64,000 nt of DNA, taken from Mycobacterium sp. ACS4331. GTDB taxonomy: Bacteria > Actinomycetota > Actinomycetes > Mycobacteriales > Mycobacteriaceae. Every line of letters begins with the position of its first letter. The stretch's first letter is position 1. Made by a program: the position numbers and the translations under genes. The stretch covers positions 1 to 64,000 of the forward strand of contig NZ_LZHW01000090.1 in assembly GCF_001667265.1 (NCBI RefSeq), read 5' to 3'. Shown here piece after piece: positions 24,776 through 33,183 of the stretch. Below the pieces are notes generated by a model. It was not told where the DNA came from, ran no database searches, and was given only the letters and a program-made list of their open reading frames with translations.

Positions 24776-26155
24776 TCAGCTGGCCACGGTGGACGTCCGG
24801 CTGCCGTTGCGAGGTGGTTTCGCCAGGCCGAGATGGTCCCGCAGCGTGGTCCCGCTGTAATCGGAGCGGAACACGCCGCGTTCCTGCAGCAGCGGCACCA
24901 CCTTGTCGACGAAGGGATCGAGGCCGCCCGGCGTGACATGCGGCACCAGGATGAAACCGTCGCTCGCGTCGGCCTGCACCAGTCGATTGATCGACTCCGC
25001 GACTGTCTCGGGTGATCCGATGAAGTTCTGTCGTCCCGTGACCTCGATGATCAGCTCACGGGTGGTGAGGTTCTCGGCCTCGGCCTTCGCGCGCCACTGG
25101 TTGGCCACCGCGATCGGATCGCGGTGCATCCGCACACTGGCCCGGCCGCGCGCAATGGTGTTCTCCCCGACCACCGGGTCGGTCGTGGGCAGCGGTCCGT
25201 CCGGGTCGTGGTCGGACAGGTCACGGTTCCACAGTTGCTCGAGGAACTTGATCGCGGTCTGCGGGGACACCTGCGCCAACCGCACCTCGTGCGCGAGGTC
25301 GGCGGCCTCGGCGTCGGTGTCGCCGAGTACGAATGTGGCGGCGGGCAGGATCATCAGGTCGTCGTGCCGACGGCCGTACTTGGCGAGTCGGCCCTTGACG
25401 TCGCTGAAGAAGGCCTGGCCCTCCTCGAGGGTTCCGTATCGGGAGAAGATCGCATCGGCAGCCGCGGCGGCGAACTCACGACCGCGGTCGGAGTCGCCGG
25501 CCTGGAAGATGACGGGGCGGCCCTGCGGGCTGCGCGGCACGTTGAATCGTCCGCTGATGTCGAAATGGTCGTCGTGATAGGAGAATTGGCCGGCCTGTGG
25601 ATCCTTCAGAAAGACCCCGCTGTCCCTGTCGGCGACGATCTCGTCGCCGGTCCACGAGTCGAAGAGCGTGTGGGCGGCGGCCAGGAAGCTTTCGGCCCGC
25701 TCATAGCGCTGGTTCTCGGGCAGGAATCCACCACGGCGGAAGTTCTCACCGGTGAACGCATCCCATGACGTCACGACGTTCCAGGCCGCGCGCCCGTCGG
25801 ACAGGTGGTCGAGCGACGCGAACTGGCGGGCCACCTCGTACGGTTCGTTGAATGTCGAGTTGATGGTTCCGGTCAGGCCGAGGTGGTCAGTGACCGCGGC
25901 CAGCGCGGCCAGCACCGTGAAGGTGTCCGGGCGACCGACGACGTCGAGGTCGTAGATCGTGCCGCCCTGCTCGCGCAGGCGCAGACCCTCAGCCAGGAAC
26001 AGGAAGTCGAACTTCCCGCGTTCGGCGGTCTGGGCGAAGTGGACGAACGACGCGAAGTCGATGTGGCTGCCGGAGTTCGGGTCGCTCCACACCGTGGTGT
26101 TGTTCACGCCGGGGAAGTGGGCGGCCAGATGGATCTGCTTGACGGGCTTGGTCAT
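24776..26155 (-). CDS. FMN-dependent monooxygenase, NtaA/SnaA/DszA family (1)
   Basis: A 459-residue flavin-dependent monooxygenase of the luciferase-like class. Family marks are the N-terminal IHLAAHFPGVNNTTVWSDP, FDFLFLAEG, the conserved DHLSDGRAAWNVVTSWDAFTGENF and QAGDSDRGREFAA. Relatives oxidise nitrilotriacetate, pristinamycin, sulfones and sulfonates using FMNH2 from a separate reductase; no reductase is adjacent. It is the second gene of a pair, eight bases after its paralogue. Confidence 0.88.
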   Translation of the reverse strand: MTKPVKQIHLAAHFPGVNNTTVWSDPNSGSHIDFASFVHFAQTAERGKFDFLFLAEGLRLREQGGTIYDLDVVGRPDTFTVLAALAAVTDHLGLTGTINSTFNEPYEVARQFASLDHLSDGRAAWNVVTSWDAFTGENFRRGGFLPENQRYERAESFLAAAHTLFDSWTGDEIVADRDSGVFLKDPQAGQFSYHDDHFDISGRFNVPRSPQGRPVIFQAGDSDRGREFAAAAADAIFSRYGTLEEGQAFFSDVKGRLAKYGRRHDDLMILPAATFVLGDTDAEAADLAHEVRLAQVSPQTAIKFLEQLWNRDLSDHDPDGPLPTTDPVVGENTIARGRASVRMHRDPIAVANQWRAKAEAENLTTRELIIEVTGRQNFIGSPETVAESINRLVQADASDGFILVPHVTPGGLDPFVDKVVPLLQERGVFRSDYSGTTLRDHLGLAKPPRNGSRTSTVAS

Positions 26156-26163
26156 GAGAGTCC

Positions 26164-27321
26164 TCAGGCGGTGGCGTAGCGGTTGGCCGGGCGGGGCAGT
26201 CCGAGTTGTTCGCGCAGCGTCGCGCCGGTGTATTCGGTGTGGAAGGCCTTGCGCCGCTGGAGTTCGGGTACCAGTCCGGTGGTGATCTGGAGCAGGTCGT
26301 GCGGAAGGGTCGCGGGCCGCAGCCGGAACCCGGACAGGCCCGCGGACTGTCGGTCGGTGAGAAGGTCTGCGAGCTGGGCCGGTGTGCCGACGAAAACCTC
26401 GGCATCGCTGGAATGTTCGTCCCCAGTGATGCCGTCAAGCCGCGCCTTTCGGGCCTGGGCCTCGGCGGGAGTGTCGGCGAGGAAGACCACCAGGTCGGCG
26501 AAGACGCGGACCGGGTGTGGACCGCTGCGCAGTGCGGCGATGGCCTTGACGGACTGTGCGGCCCCCGCGGTGTCGCGTGGCGTGATGAAGCCGACATCGG
26601 TGCTGCCGGCCAGCAGGGGGAAACCGGTGGCGCGGTGGGACAGGGCCGCGACGACCGGCTGTCCCTGCGGCGGACGGGGCGTGATGGAGGGGCCCTTCAC
26701 CGAGAACTTCGTGCCCTGAAAGTCGATGTAGTGCAGCTTGTTCCGGTCGACGAACCGCCCGGTGGCGGCATCGCGGATCTCGGCGTCGTCCTCCCAGCTG
26801 TCCCAGAGCCTGCGCAGCACCTCGACATAGTCGGCGGCCTCATCGAACAGTTCGGTCGTCAGGTCCTCGGACAGGGCGGGGATGACGCGACGGCCGAAGT
26901 GGCGGGCCGTCTGCGGGCTGGGCGCCACCTGGACGCGGACCCCGGCGCGGCCCAGGCTGACGTAGTCCAGCGTGGCGATGGCCTTCGACAGGTGGAACGG
27001 CTCGGTGTGGGTGACCACGGCCGTGGGCACCAACCCGATCCGAGTGGTCCGCGGGGCCACGCGCGCCGCGATCAGCACGGCGTCGAGGCGCCCGCGGACC
27101 CGGTCGATGCGGGTGTCGGGGTGCAGCGGGTCGTCGGACTGCAGTGCCAGCGAGTCCTCGATCGTGACGAACGTCAGCAGCCCGCGCTCGGCTTCGGTGA
27201 CCAGGTAGGTCCAGTAGTGCGGGCTCAGCAGGTCGGTCGGGCGGGCGTCGGGTTCGCGCCAGGAGGCCGGGTGCCAGCCGGTGCCGTCCAAGGCCACGGC
27301 GAGGTGGAGGTGTTCGGTCAC
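26164..27321 (-). CDS. FMN-dependent monooxygenase, luciferase-like class (2)
   Basis: A 385-residue luciferase-like monooxygenase, more divergent than its neighbour. Seen are HLHLAVALDGTGWHPASWRE, LDYVSLGRAGVRVQVAPS and GFPLLAGSTDVGFITPRD. The C-terminus (FHTEYTGATLREQLGLPRP) closely resembles that of the downstream paralogue (FRSDYSGTTLRDHLGLAKP), indicating a shared origin. GTG 27321 is the likely start. Both probably act in uptake and breakdown of organosulfur or similar small molecules; the substrate is inferred only at family level. Confidence 0.85.
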   Translation of the reverse strand: MTEHLHLAVALDGTGWHPASWREPDARPTDLLSPHYWTYLVTEAERGLLTFVTIEDSLALQSDDPLHPDTRIDRVRGRLDAVLIAARVAPRTTRIGLVPTAVVTHTEPFHLSKAIATLDYVSLGRAGVRVQVAPSPQTARHFGRRVIPALSEDLTTELFDEAADYVEVLRRLWDSWEDDAEIRDAATGRFVDRNKLHYIDFQGTKFSVKGPSITPRPPQGQPVVAALSHRATGFPLLAGSTDVGFITPRDTAGAAQSVKAIAALRSGPHPVRVFADLVVFLADTPAEAQARKARLDGITGDEHSSDAEVFVGTPAQLADLLTDRQSAGLSGFRLRPATLPHDLLQITTGLVPELQRRKAFHTEYTGATLREQLGLPRPANRYATA

Positions 27322-27435
27322 CGGTCACCCTCACTTTCCTGCGCGGTGTCAGCGACAACGCCTTGTCATCGGTGGGGCATTCCCCCTTCAGTGTTCTGCC
27401 GTGTCGGGCGGTGCGGAAGCGATGGACGCAGCGTG

Positions 27436-27642
27436 ATGCCAAAGCCGGCGTTTAGCGGGGGTGAGATGGGGAGAACCAGCATCGGTATGGAACATGAGGG
27501 CAGCCCGCCGCCGCACCCGAAGGACGCCACGAAGGCGACCGACGAGCAGCGGGAGGTGCAGCGACAGCTTGAGCACCAGGACGAGGACCCGCACGGACCC
27601 GGTCTGCAGCAGAGCCGGCGGCAGGTCGCCGACGAGAACTGA
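27436..27642 (+). CDS. Possible small hydrophilic protein
   Basis: A 68-residue reading from ATG 27436, or 58 residues from ATG 27466, or 51 from ATG 27487. The last 50 codons have almost only G or C at third positions, which supports real coding. The protein is highly charged and Gln-rich (TKATDEQREVQRQLEHQDED), with no membrane span. No family recognised. It lies between the monooxygenase pair and the tRNA gene. Confidence 0.45.
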   Translation: MPKPAFSGGEMGRTSIGMEHEGSPPPHPKDATKATDEQREVQRQLEHQDEDPHGPGLQQSRRQVADEN

Positions 27643-27646
27643 CGTG

Positions 27647-27721
27647 TGGAGCCCCCTGTCAGGATTGAACTGACGACCTTTCGCTTACAAGGCGAGTGCT
27701 CTACCACTGAGCTAAGGAGGC
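27647..27721 (-). tRNA. tRNA-Thr (UGU anticodon), CCA encoded
   Basis: The minus-strand sequence folds as a full cloverleaf: acceptor GCCTCCT pairs with AGGGGGC (one G-U), D arm with AGCTCAGTGGTAGAGC, anticodon loop CTTGTAA with anticodon TGT, and T arm GTTCAATC. The 3' CCA is encoded (27647-27649). It lies 40 bases downstream of the repeat protein gene on the same strand. Confidence 0.95.
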
Positions 27722-27761
27722 GGTGTCGCGGCGTGCCGCGAACGAAGGTAAGCGTAGCGGG

Positions 27762-28502
27762 TCAGGTGTCGTGGTCGATCACCCGTTGCGAGCTGACCGG
27801 ACGCGGCGTGGGCCGCCGAGTGCGGGCGCGGCCCGGGAGCGGGATGCGGTCGGCGATGTTGCTCAGCGGATTGACCACCTGGCTGAGCATGATGACGGCC
27901 TCGCGCAGGGTCTCTATGGTCGGCGCCAAGGCCTCCAGCCCGGGCGCGAGCCTGTTCAGGGTGTCGGCCACATCGGCCAACTGTTCCAGCGGTCCGTTGC
28001 GGGCCGTCAGCTTGTCGACCACCCCGCCCTCGGCCAGCAGGCGGTCGGCCAGGCCGTCCTCGGCGAGCAGTCGATCGATCAGGCCTTCTTCGGCCAGCAG
28101 TTGATCCACCAGGCCGCCGGGGGCCAGCGCGCGCTCGACGCCGCCGCCCTCCGCGGTCAGTTTGTCCAGGAGTCCGTCCGTGGCAGTGACGCGATCGATC
28201 AACCCGCCCGGCCGCATGAGCCGGTCGATGGGGCCGTCGGGGGCCAGCGCCCGGGTCAGCGGCGCATCCTCGGCCAGGAGATCGTCGGCCAGTTTGGCCA
28301 TGCGGTTCGCGCGGGCCACGGTGTCGTTGAGGCCACGCAGGTTGGAGACCGCCATGCCTGCGTCCTGTCCGGCGACCTCGCCGAGACTGCGTCTGGCCAG
28401 GTCCAACGCGCCGCTGGCGATGTCGAGACTGGTTTCGGTGACGGCCAACCCCACGCGCGCCGGCGCCATGGCCAGGTCAACCAGGCTCTTGCCGAGGTTC
28501 AT
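27762..28502 (-). CDS. Decapeptide-repeat protein beside phoP (Rv0756c-like)
   Basis: A 246-residue protein. After an N-terminal helical part (KSLVDLAMAPARVGLAVTETS), residues 71-170 consist of ten tandem 10-residue repeats of the type x-I-D-R-L-L-A-E-G-G. The C-terminus has a helical segment and an Arg/Pro-rich tail. No signal peptide is seen. The M. tuberculosis gene next to phoP (Rv0756c) has similar size and position. Function unknown; the repeats suggest an extended amphipathic helical structure, possibly membrane-surface binding. It is divergent from phoP, whose upstream boxes may also affect it. Confidence 0.75.
   Translation of the reverse strand: MNLGKSLVDLAMAPARVGLAVTETSLDIASGALDLARRSLGEVAGQDAGMAVSNLRGLNDTVARANRMAKLADDLLAEDAPLTRALAPDGPIDRLMRPGGLIDRVTATDGLLDKLTAEGGGVERALAPGGLVDQLLAEEGLIDRLLAEDGLADRLLAEGGVVDKLTARNGPLEQLADVADTLNRLAPGLEALAPTIETLREAVIMLSQVVNPLSNIADRIPLPGRARTRRPTPRPVSSQRVIDHDT
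27993..28292 (-). repeat. Ten in-frame 30-base repeats encoding decapeptides
   Basis: Residues 71-170 of the Rv0756c-like protein break exactly into ten blocks of ten, for example LIDRVTATDG, LLDKLTAEGG, LVDQLLAEEG, LIDRLLAEDG, LADRLLAEGG. Hydrophobic, Asp, Arg/Lys and Gly positions keep register without any insertion. Confidence 0.85.
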
Positions 28503-28552
28503 GATCGCCAGTGTATGGCCGACGGCAATGGCGAACCGCGGGTATCGGGAAT

Positions 28553-28588
28553 CCACAGCCGGAACCAAACTCACAGGAAGTGCACAGC
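28553..28588 (+). promoter_or_regulatory. PhoP-type direct repeats upstream of phoP (autoregulation)
   Basis: TCACAGG (28571-28577), four bases, then GCACAGC (28582-28588) match the published PhoP box of two 7-base TCACAGC-like repeats spaced by four. A further CCACAGC lies at 28553-28559. The pair ends 45 bases before the phoP start, consistent with PhoP binding its own promoter. Confidence 0.72.
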
Positions 28589-28633
28589 GACTCGTTAGCA
28601 CAAGCGCAAGAAATTGCGAGGACATTTGAAGTC

Positions 28634-29353
28634 ATGGCCGCTCCAGTAGCAACCGAGACCAAACCGGAAGCCCGGGTTCTGGTCGTCGATGACGAGACCA
28701 ACATCGTCGAACTTCTGTCGGTGAGCTTGAAGTTCCAGGGATTCGAGGTCTACACCGCGGGCAGCGGACCGCAGGCCCTCGACACCGCCCGCGAGATCAA
28801 ACCGGACGCCGTCATCCTCGACGTGATGATGCCCGGAATGGACGGCTTCGGTGTGCTCCGCCGGATGCGCGCCGACGGGATAGACGCGCCAGCGCTCTTC
28901 CTGACCGCCCGCGACACGCTGCAGGACAAGATCACCGGCCTGACCATCGGTGGCGACGACTATGTGACCAAACCGTTCAGCCTCGAAGAGGTGGTGGCCC
29001 GGCTGCGGGTGATTCTGCGCCGCAGCCAGAAGGACGTCGAGGAACCCCGCACATCCAGGCTGGTCTTCGCGGACATCGAACTCGACGAGGACACCCACGA
29101 GGTCTGGAAGGCCGGTGAACCGGTGTCGCTGTCGCCGACGGAGTTCACGCTGCTCCGTTATTTCGTCATCAACGCCGGAACTGTTCTGAGCAAGCCGAAG
29201 ATCCTCGACCACGTGTGGCGCTACGACTTCGGCGGCGACGTCAATGTGGTCGAGTCCTATGTGTCCTACCTGCGCCGCAAGATCGACACGGGGGAGAAAC
29301 GCCTGCTGCACACGCTGCGCGGCGTCGGATACGTCCTTCGGGAACCCCGCTGA
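28634..29353 (+). CDS. phoP: Two-component response regulator PhoP
   Basis: A 239-residue OmpR-family regulator. The receiver domain (about 14-125) has acidic residues Asp19/Asp20, phospho-acceptor Asp63 in VILDVMMPGMDG, Thr in FLTARD and Lys in VTKPFS. The winged-helix domain follows (LSPTEFTLLRYF, VVESYVSYLRRKID, LRGVGYVLREPR). In mycobacteria PhoP controls envelope sulfolipid/acyltrehalose lipids, pH response and secretion. ATG 28634 is chosen because it fits the family length; the reading from 28511 runs through the promoter boxes. Confidence 0.96.
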   Translation: MAAPVATETKPEARVLVVDDETNIVELLSVSLKFQGFEVYTAGSGPQALDTAREIKPDAVILDVMMPGMDGFGVLRRMRADGIDAPALFLTARDTLQDKITGLTIGGDDYVTKPFSLEEVVARLRVILRRSQKDVEEPRTSRLVFADIELDEDTHEVWKAGEPVSLSPTEFTLLRYFVINAGTVLSKPKILDHVWRYDFGGDVNVVESYVSYLRRKIDTGEKRLLHTLRGVGYVLREPR

Positions 29354-29369
29354 CTCCACGCGCGTGACA

Positions 29370-30845
29370 ATGGACGGCATGAGGCCTCAGATCAGTCGGG
29401 GCGTGCCGTTGCGCGTCTCGCTTGTGGCCGCGACGCTGCTGCTCGTGGCCTGCGGTCTGCTCGCATCGGGTATCGCGGTCACCACGATTCTCCAGCACAG
29501 CCTCATGGCGCGCGTCGATCAGACGCTCATCGACGCCTCCACCGGGTGGGCGCAGGAACCGCGGCCAGACGCCCCACCGGCCAATGAGAACCCCAACCCG
29601 GGCCGGCCGCCGTCGAACTTCTACGTCCGCGGAGTCGGGGACAACGGTGAGGTGTGGATCGGCGGTCGCGACCATGCCGCAGAACCCAATCTGCCCTCGG
29701 ACAACGACGTCGGCCCGGTGCCCACCACGGTCGACTCCGTGGACTCCCTGGCGCAGTGGCGCGCGGTGTCGGTGCGTGGATCCCACGGTGAGCTGATCAC
29801 TGTGGCCATCGAACTGTCCGACATGCAGTCCACCGTGCGGGCACTCATCTATGCGCAGGCCGGCATCGGTATAGCGGTGCTCGTGGTGTTGGGCATCGTC
29901 GGCTACCTCGTCGTGCACCGCAGCCTCCGCCCCCTGGACGAGGTCGAGGAGACCGCTGCGGCGATCGCCGACGGAGAACTGGATCGTCGTGTCCCGCAAC
30001 GTGATCCGCGCACCGAAGTGGGGCGTCTTTCGGTCGCGCTGAACGGCATGCTGGCCCAGATCCAGCGGGCGGTCGCGGCCTCGGATGCGTCGGCCGAGCA
30101 GGCTCGGACGTCCGAGGAACGCATGCGCCGGTTCATCACCGACGCCAGCCACGAACTCCGCACGCCGCTGACCACCATCCGCGGCTTCGCCGAGTTGTAC
30201 CGCCAGGGCGCGGCCCGCGATGTCGAGATGCTGATGTCGCGCATCGAGAGCGAGTCCCGGCGGATGGGCCTGCTGGTCGAGGATCTGCTGCTGTTGGCGC
30301 GACTCGATGCGCAGCGTCCGCTCGAACAGCGCCGCGTCGATCTGCTGCTGCTGGCCACCGACGCGGTTCACGACGCGAAGTCGATCGCCCCTGACCGTCG
30401 CATCACGCTGGAGGTTGTCGACGGTCCCGGCACCCCCGAGGTGATCGGCGACGACTCCAGGCTGCGCCAGGTCCTCGGGAATCTGGTGGCCAACGCGTTG
30501 CAGCACACTCCGGCCTCGGCGGCGGTCAAGGTGAGGGTCGGGACGATCGGGGACGACGCCATCCTGGAGGTCGTCGACGAGGGCCCCGGAATGACGACCG
30601 AGGACGCGCAGCGGGTGTTCGAACGCTTCTACCGCACCGACACGTCCCGTACGCGATCCAGTGGCGGCACCGGCCTGGGCCTGTCGATCGTCGACTCCCT
30701 GGTGCTGGCCCACGGGGGCACCGTGACGGTCACGACGGCCCCGGGAGAGGGCAGCCGGTTTCTGGTCCGACTGCCCCGCATCGCTGAGGGGGAGGCCGTC
30801 ACTGAGGCGGTGGAGGCTAGGTCAGTTGAGCCAGCGCGGCCTTGA
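29370..30845 (+). CDS. phoR: Sensor histidine kinase PhoR
   Basis: A 491-residue membrane histidine kinase. Spans lie near residues 13-38 and 165-187 with a sensor loop between, then HAMP (HRSLRPLDEVEETAAAIADGEL), the H-box DASHELRTPL with His261, N-box NLVANALQHT, and ATP-lid motifs DEGPGM and GGTGLGLSIV. It phosphorylates PhoP. It starts 16 bases after phoP (an in-frame GTG lies six bases earlier). Its 3' end overlaps the convergent HIT gene by 29 bases. Confidence 0.95.
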   Translation: MDGMRPQISRGVPLRVSLVAATLLLVACGLLASGIAVTTILQHSLMARVDQTLIDASTGWAQEPRPDAPPANENPNPGRPPSNFYVRGVGDNGEVWIGGRDHAAEPNLPSDNDVGPVPTTVDSVDSLAQWRAVSVRGSHGELITVAIELSDMQSTVRALIYAQAGIGIAVLVVLGIVGYLVVHRSLRPLDEVEETAAAIADGELDRRVPQRDPRTEVGRLSVALNGMLAQIQRAVAASDASAEQARTSEERMRRFITDASHELRTPLTTIRGFAELYRQGAARDVEMLMSRIESESRRMGLLVEDLLLLARLDAQRPLEQRRVDLLLLATDAVHDAKSIAPDRRITLEVVDGPGTPEVIGDDSRLRQVLGNLVANALQHTPASAAVKVRVGTIGDDAILEVVDEGPGMTTEDAQRVFERFYRTDTSRTRSSGGTGLGLSIVDSLVLAHGGTVTVTTAPGEGSRFLVRLPRIAEGEAVTEAVEARSVEPARP

Positions 30846-31221
30846 TCTTGGCCTGCGCCTCGTCGAGGGACTCCGGTGAGGGATTGCGGTCCACTCCGGC
30901 GAAGCCGAAGTCGGTCAGCTGGTAGGCCGGGAACACATGCACGTGCAGGTGAGGCACCTCCAGGCCCGCGATGAGCAGGCCGGCGCGGGGTGCGCCGAAC
31001 GCGCGGACCACCGCCTGCCCGATCCGCTGCGACACCGCCATGAGGCGTCCGTAGGTCGCGGAGTCGATGTCCTGCCACTGGTCGATCTCGGCTCGCGGGA
31101 CCACCAGGGTGTGGCCCTGGGTCATGGGCTCAATCGTCAGGAAGGCGACGAACTCGTCGTCCTCGTAGACGAAACGTCCGGGAAGCTCCCGGTTGATGAT
31201 CTTGGTGAACACGGAGGACAT
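30817..31221 (-). CDS. HIT family nucleotide hydrolase
   Basis: A 134-residue histidine-triad protein with the H-x-H-x-H motif at His91, His93, His95 (HLHVHVFP) and the typical N-terminus VFTKIINRELPGRFVYEDD. HIT/HINT proteins cleave nucleoside phosphoramidates and related adenylyl compounds. It follows phoR convergently, as Rv0759c does in M. tuberculosis. It lies downstream of the alcohol dehydrogenase gene but is separated from it by a strong hairpin, so it is probably transcribed on its own. Confidence 0.93.
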   Translation of the reverse strand: MSSVFTKIINRELPGRFVYEDDEFVAFLTIEPMTQGHTLVVPRAEIDQWQDIDSATYGRLMAVSQRIGQAVVRAFGAPRAGLLIAGLEVPHLHVHVFPAYQLTDFGFAGVDRNPSPESLDEAQAKIKAALAQLT

Positions 31222-31283
31222 GGGTCCCCAGCATAGGGCCCGGTTCTCCTGGCCTGTCCCGGCGAGCAGGTCCCGTCAGGGCG

Positions 31284-31343
31284 GGGGAACCCCAACAGAA
31301 TCGCGCGATTCCGGGTGGAGAAGAGCGATTCTGTTGGGTCCCC
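31284..31343 (-). terminator. Hairpin terminator downstream of the alcohol dehydrogenase gene
   Basis: The arms GGGGAACCCCAACAGAATCGC (31284-31304; 21 bases) and GCGATTCTGTTGGGTCCCC (31325-31343) pair over about 18 positions with two small bulges, around a 20-base loop. It lies 32 bases after the alcohol dehydrogenase stop on the minus strand and upstream of the HIT gene. Confidence 0.75.
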
Positions 31344-31374
31344 GCTCGTAGGGGTCTGACCGCGGACCCGGTGG

Positions 31375-32505
31375 TTACCGGTCTGCGTCGGTGTAGCGGA
31401 TGACGCCGCGGATGTTGCGGCCCTCCAGCATGTCCTTGTAGCCGTCGTTGATCTGCTCCAGCTTGTACTGGCGCGTGACCATGTCGTCGAGGTTGAGGCG
31501 ACCGGCCTTGTACATCGACAGCAGCAGCGGGATGTCGTGGTGCGGGTTTCCGCCGCCGAAGATGGTGCCCTGCAGGTTCTTCTGCAGCAGCGTCAGCATC
31601 GACAGGTTCAGCGTGACGTTGGTGTCGAGCATGCTGCCGACCGCCGTCACGACGGCGGTGCCGCCCTTCGAGGTCAGGTTCAGGTAGCTGTCGATGTCTG
31701 AGCCCTTGAGCTCGCCGACCGTGATGATGGTCTTGCGGGCCATGCCGCCGGCCGTCACCTCGGCGATGCCCGCCATGGCGGAGTCGATGTCGGGGTAGGC
31801 GTGGGTGGCACCGAACTTCAGCGCCTGGTCACGCTTCCACTCGATCGGGTCGACCGCGAAGATGTTGCGGGCGCCGGCGTTCACCGCGCCCTGCAGCGCG
31901 CCCATGCCGACACCGCCGATGCCGATGATCGCGACGTCCTCGCCGGGACGGATGTCGCCGCTGCGGACGGCCGAGCCGTAACCGGTGGTGACACCGCAGC
32001 CGACCAGGCAGGCGACCTCGAACGGGATGGACGGATCGATCTTCACGACCGAGCTCTTGTGCACGACCATGTACGGGCTGAAGGTGCCCAGCAGGGTCAT
32101 CGGGAACACCGGCTCGCCCTTGCCGGTGTGGATGCGGTGCGTGCCGTCGGAGACCGCGGTGCCGGCCAGCAGGCCCGCGCCCAGATCGCACAGGTTGCGC
32201 AGGCCGGCCTGACACGAGGGACACTCGCCACAGGACGGGATGAACGACAGCACGACGTGGTCGCCGACCTTGACGTTCTCCACACCGGGGCCCACCTCGG
32301 TGACGATGCCCGCGCCCTCGTGTCCGCCCAGCACCGGGAAACCGAACATCGGGATGTCCCCGGTCACCAGATGGTGATCCGAGTGGCACATGCCCGAGGC
32401 CTCCATCTGGATTTTGACCTCATCCTTGACGGGGTCCCCGATCTCGATCTCCTCGATCGACCAGGGCTGATTGAACTCCCGGATGATGGCGCCTTTTGTC
32501 TTCAT
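31375..32505 (-). CDS. NDMA-type zinc alcohol dehydrogenase (AdhB-like)
   Basis: A 376-residue zinc-dependent dehydrogenase. Catalytic zinc ligands lie in SGMCHSDHH and LGGHEGAG, the structural zinc in CGECPSCQAGLRNLC, the third catalytic Cys in LVGCGVTTGYG, and the cofactor-binding GIGGVGMGALQGAV follows. It matches the family of Rv0761c, which holds NAD tightly and is recycled by a soluble carrier such as mycofactocin rather than free NAD; that dependence is family knowledge. It oxidises an alcohol, possibly for the neighbouring aldehyde dehydrogenase. Confidence 0.9.
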   Translation of the reverse strand: MKTKGAIIREFNQPWSIEEIEIGDPVKDEVKIQMEASGMCHSDHHLVTGDIPMFGFPVLGGHEGAGIVTEVGPGVENVKVGDHVVLSFIPSCGECPSCQAGLRNLCDLGAGLLAGTAVSDGTHRIHTGKGEPVFPMTLLGTFSPYMVVHKSSVVKIDPSIPFEVACLVGCGVTTGYGSAVRSGDIRPGEDVAIIGIGGVGMGALQGAVNAGARNIFAVDPIEWKRDQALKFGATHAYPDIDSAMAGIAEVTAGGMARKTIITVGELKGSDIDSYLNLTSKGGTAVVTAVGSMLDTNVTLNLSMLTLLQKNLQGTIFGGGNPHHDIPLLLSMYKAGRLNLDDMVTRQYKLEQINDGYKDMLEGRNIRGVIRYTDADR

Positions 32506-32614
32506 GTTGCTCGCGTTCCTGCTTTCCTCTTCGGAGCCGACTACGTCTAGCTCCAGATACTAGTGACGAAGGTCTCACCCAAACTAGACGGGTGTCAAGT
32601 TTTCTGTGTGCGGA

Positions 32615-33163
32615 CTACCAGATGGGCGCTGGCGACGTGCCGAGCGGGTAGTAACCCGGCAGTTTCTCACCCGAGAGCGACCGCTCGATGCGCTTCTGCA
32701 TGGTTGGAGTCAGATCGCCGGACTCGATCAGCTTCGAATAGCCCTTCACCACGTGGCCGAAGTCGAAGAAATCGCGCTGCCATTCGATCAGCAGAGCCCC
32801 GTCCTGGTCGGTGAGGCGGAACCAGCTTCCCCCGATGCCGTAGATCTCCTCCCGCGTGCCGTCACTCTTGTTGGCGATCTGCTTCCAGAAGCCGACGATC
32901 TCGTTCTGCTTCTCATCGATCAGGGTCCGCTGGTACTCGTAGACCCAGTTCTCGAGGCCCTCCATCTCAAGGCCCAGGGCGATGTCGCGGATCTCCTCCT
33001 TGCCGATGCACATGACATCCTCTTTGGGGCCGATGTTCCAGCCGTAGGTGGCGTCGTCGGTGTAGAAGTCGGCCAGCGGCTTCCAATCGCCGGCGGCCTC
33101 GGCATCCTGGTTGGCCTTCAGCCAACGCTCGACCCAGTCTTCAAGCTGTTCACGTGACGCCAT
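32615..33163 (-). CDS. NTF2/SnoaL-like protein (Rv0762c-like)
   Basis: A 182-residue protein with the NTF2-like fold pattern: helix EQLEDWVERWLKANQDAEAAGDWKPLADFYTDDATYGWN, a central IGGSWFRLTDQDGALLIEWQRDFFDF sheet, and a C-terminal tail. Such proteins act as small isomerases, cyclases or ligand-binding proteins. It lies between ferredoxin and alcohol dehydrogenase in the order found in M. tuberculosis. The upstream 59-base repeats separate it from the ferredoxin gene. Exact activity is unknown. Confidence 0.82.
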   Translation of the reverse strand: MASREQLEDWVERWLKANQDAEAAGDWKPLADFYTDDATYGWNIGPKEDVMCIGKEEIRDIALGLEMEGLENWVYEYQRTLIDEKQNEIVGFWKQIANKSDGTREEIYGIGGSWFRLTDQDGALLIEWQRDFFDFGHVVKGYSKLIESGDLTPTMQKRIERSLSGEKLPGYYPLGTSPAPIW

Positions 33164-33183
33164 TGTCGTTCCTCTTCTGTGGG

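Noticed and set aside
27322..27435. A riboswitch before the flavin monooxygenase genes
   Set aside because: The leader was examined for a SAM-type aptamer because the family is linked to sulfur, but no conserved aptamer segments were seen.
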